Assembly (NCBI GenBank): GCA_964520425.1
Contig: CAZFMX010000009.1
Coordinates: 1 to 64,000 of the forward strand
Direction of reading: 5' to 3'
From: JAFGFY01 sp964520425
GTDB lineage: Bacteria > Desulfobacterota > DSM-4660 > Desulfatiglandales > HGW-15
Length of the DNA: 64,000 bases
The notes beneath the pieces are model-generated. The model saw only the letters and a program-made list of their open reading frames with translations, had not been told where the DNA came from and did not search any database. Below, piece after piece: positions 62,990-64,000 of the stretch (the first letter of the stretch is position 1; every line of letters starts with the position of its first letter). The position numbers and the translations under genes are program-made.

Positions 62990-64000
62990 TTATCTCTTCG
63001 GGGTTTTCTCTATAGGAAGATTAATATAGAAAGACGCTCCTCCCGATTCATTATTTTCCGCCCATATTCTGCCAGCATGCTCTTGTACAATGCTGTAGGT
63101 GATGAAGAGGCCCAATCCTGTACCTTCCCCGGGGTCTTTGGTCGTAAAAAAGGGGTCAAAAACCTTGTCTATATCACCCGGATCAATGCCGGTGCCCGTG
63201 TCGGAAACAGCGATGAGAACAGAATCCTTTTGGTTGGGTTTTGTTGTGATCTTCAGTACCTTGTTTTCGCTGTCGGTCATGGCCACCGCAGCGTTGGAAA
63301 CAAGATTGAAGATAACCTGTTCAATCCTCTCCTTGTCCATGGGGATGAAGGGTAAGCCGGAATGAAGTTCCACATGGGTCTGGATTCCATCTACCCTGAG
63401 TTGCGGGGCTATCAGATCTACAACCCTCTCGATGATCTCGTTCATATCACCGATCCCTCTGTGCTTTTCTGACGTACGAGAAGACCGCCCTAGGCTTTCC
63501 GTGATCGTTACGATGCGATTCAACTGGCTCTTACAGATCCGCAAAGGTTTTCTTATCGATTCCGAAATCCCCTCCAGGGTCTCCAATAACTGAATCCTCA
63601 TGGATATGATATTGACAGGATTGAGGATTTCATGGGCAATGGCGGCGGAGAGCCGCCCGATGGCCGCGAATTTCTCAGATTGGACCAGCATATCCCTTGT
63701 CTCTTCAAGATCCCGATTCGCTTTTTTCAGGGCCTCCTCTGTCCGCCTGCGTTCATCCAATTCCTCTTTCACGGCCACATAGAGTCGCGCGTTCTGTATG
63801 GCAATTGCTGTTGTATCACCTAGACCACTAAGCAGTTGGAGATCGTCCTTTCTGATCCCGCCGGGTAGGGTAATCGAATCCACATAGATAACGCCTTGAA
63901 TCTCCCCTTTGTATCTAAGGGGGACACACATGGCTGATAAAATACCATCGAATTCAATGTTACCCAATGAACCAGAGTGATTCTTGTGATCCCTATCCGA
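62990..64000 (-). CDS. Sensor histidine kinase with GAF domain (5' end beyond the window)
   Basis: The frame stays open to base 64000, so the N-terminus is outside the window. Visible from the N-side are the end of a GAF domain (LSAMCVPLRYKGEIQGVIYVD), a coiled linker, HisKA with the phosphorylated His in IAHEILNPVN, and HATPase with N box NLVSNAAVAM, G1 DTGTGID, F box FDPFFTTK and G2 GTGLGL. It lacks a visible membrane segment, which suggests cytosolic sensing through GAF or more N-terminal domains. It pairs with the adjacent receiver protein. Confidence 0.92.
   Translation of the reverse strand, partial: SDRDHKNHSGSLGNIEFDGILSAMCVPLRYKGEIQGVIYVDSITLPGGIRKDDLQLLSGLGDTTAIAIQNARLYVAVKEELDERRRTEEALKKANRDLEETRDMLVQSEKFAAIGRLSAAIAHEILNPVNIISMRIQLLETLEGISESIRKPLRICKSQLNRIVTITESLGRSSRTSEKHRGIGDMNEIIERVVDLIAPQLRVDGIQTHVELHSGLPFIPMDKERIEQVIFNLVSNAAVAMTDSENKVLKITTKPNQKDSVLIAVSDTGTGIDPGDIDKVFDPFFTTKDPGEGTGLGLFITYSIVQEHAGRIWAENNESGGASFYINLPIEKTPKR

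Noticed and set aside
1..64000. tRNA, rRNA, CRISPR array or replication origin
   Set aside because: I looked for cloverleaf-like, rRNA-like, array-like and iteron-like patterns and saw none that I could support by eye.

Overview
The window is a surface-glycan gene cluster from a Gram-negative bacterium. Two ABC-type polysaccharide exporters, an O-antigen ligase, GDP-fucose synthesis genes and secreted proteins with signal peptides support this. The mix of cobalamin-dependent radical SAM, FkbM, sulfotransferase and REP-associated transposase families is typical of Desulfobacterota (deltaproteobacteria) metagenome assemblies. That placement is an inference; no marker gene lies in the window. 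A run of 100 N at 43867-43966 shows that this is a scaffolded draft assembly.

Layout. 1-3459 (+): an end of an inverted-repeat element, then an intact wzm/wzt exporter with a Wzt C-terminal glycan-binding domain, then an NKWYS-type putative sulfotransferase. 3485-9935 (-): a compact run of B12 radical SAM protein, methyltransferase, small membrane protein, membrane sulfatase-like protein and second methyltransferase. 9936-14118: a gene-poor stretch, then a large secreted LRR/FN3/calcium-repeat protein and a small secreted protein. 14704-17067: a transposase relic, then fcl and gmd, whose products make GDP-L-fucose. 17120-25082 (-): a four-gene operon of fused glycosyltransferases and sulfotransferases, with a recombination scar just upstream (25178-26140). 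26313-30413: an AT-rich island holding an MBOAT/SGNH acylation pair and a methyltransferase. 30475-48884 (-): two further sulfotransferase-type proteins, a five-domain giant glycosyltransferase, sugar-nucleotide enzymes including a UDP-sulfoquinovose synthase homologue, several gene fragments, and a second exporter whose ATPase is frameshifted. 49310-51580 (+): a GT2 and a sulfotransferase. 51665-55494: two mobile-element structures, an O-antigen ligase and an STN-domain protein. 55590-60195 (-): a subtilase and a secreted protein that share a repeat domain. 60814-64000: DedA, a rhomboid-DnaJ_C fusion, a response regulator and a histidine kinase cut by the window end.

How the genes fit together. 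GDP-fucose (fcl, gmd), a UDP-sulfosugar (SqdB-like) and other NDP-sugars would feed about six polyfunctional glycosyltransferases. Six proteins with sulfotransferase-like domains and an MBOAT/SGNH pair could decorate the chain with sulfate and acyl groups. Wzm/Wzt would export it and the O-antigen ligase would attach it. The likely product is a sulfated, possibly fucose-rich polysaccharide; this is an inference from gene content. Fragments of wzt, gmd, a SqdB-like epimerase, an NTP-transferase, a radical SAM enzyme and a GT2 show that the locus has been rearranged repeatedly by recombination.
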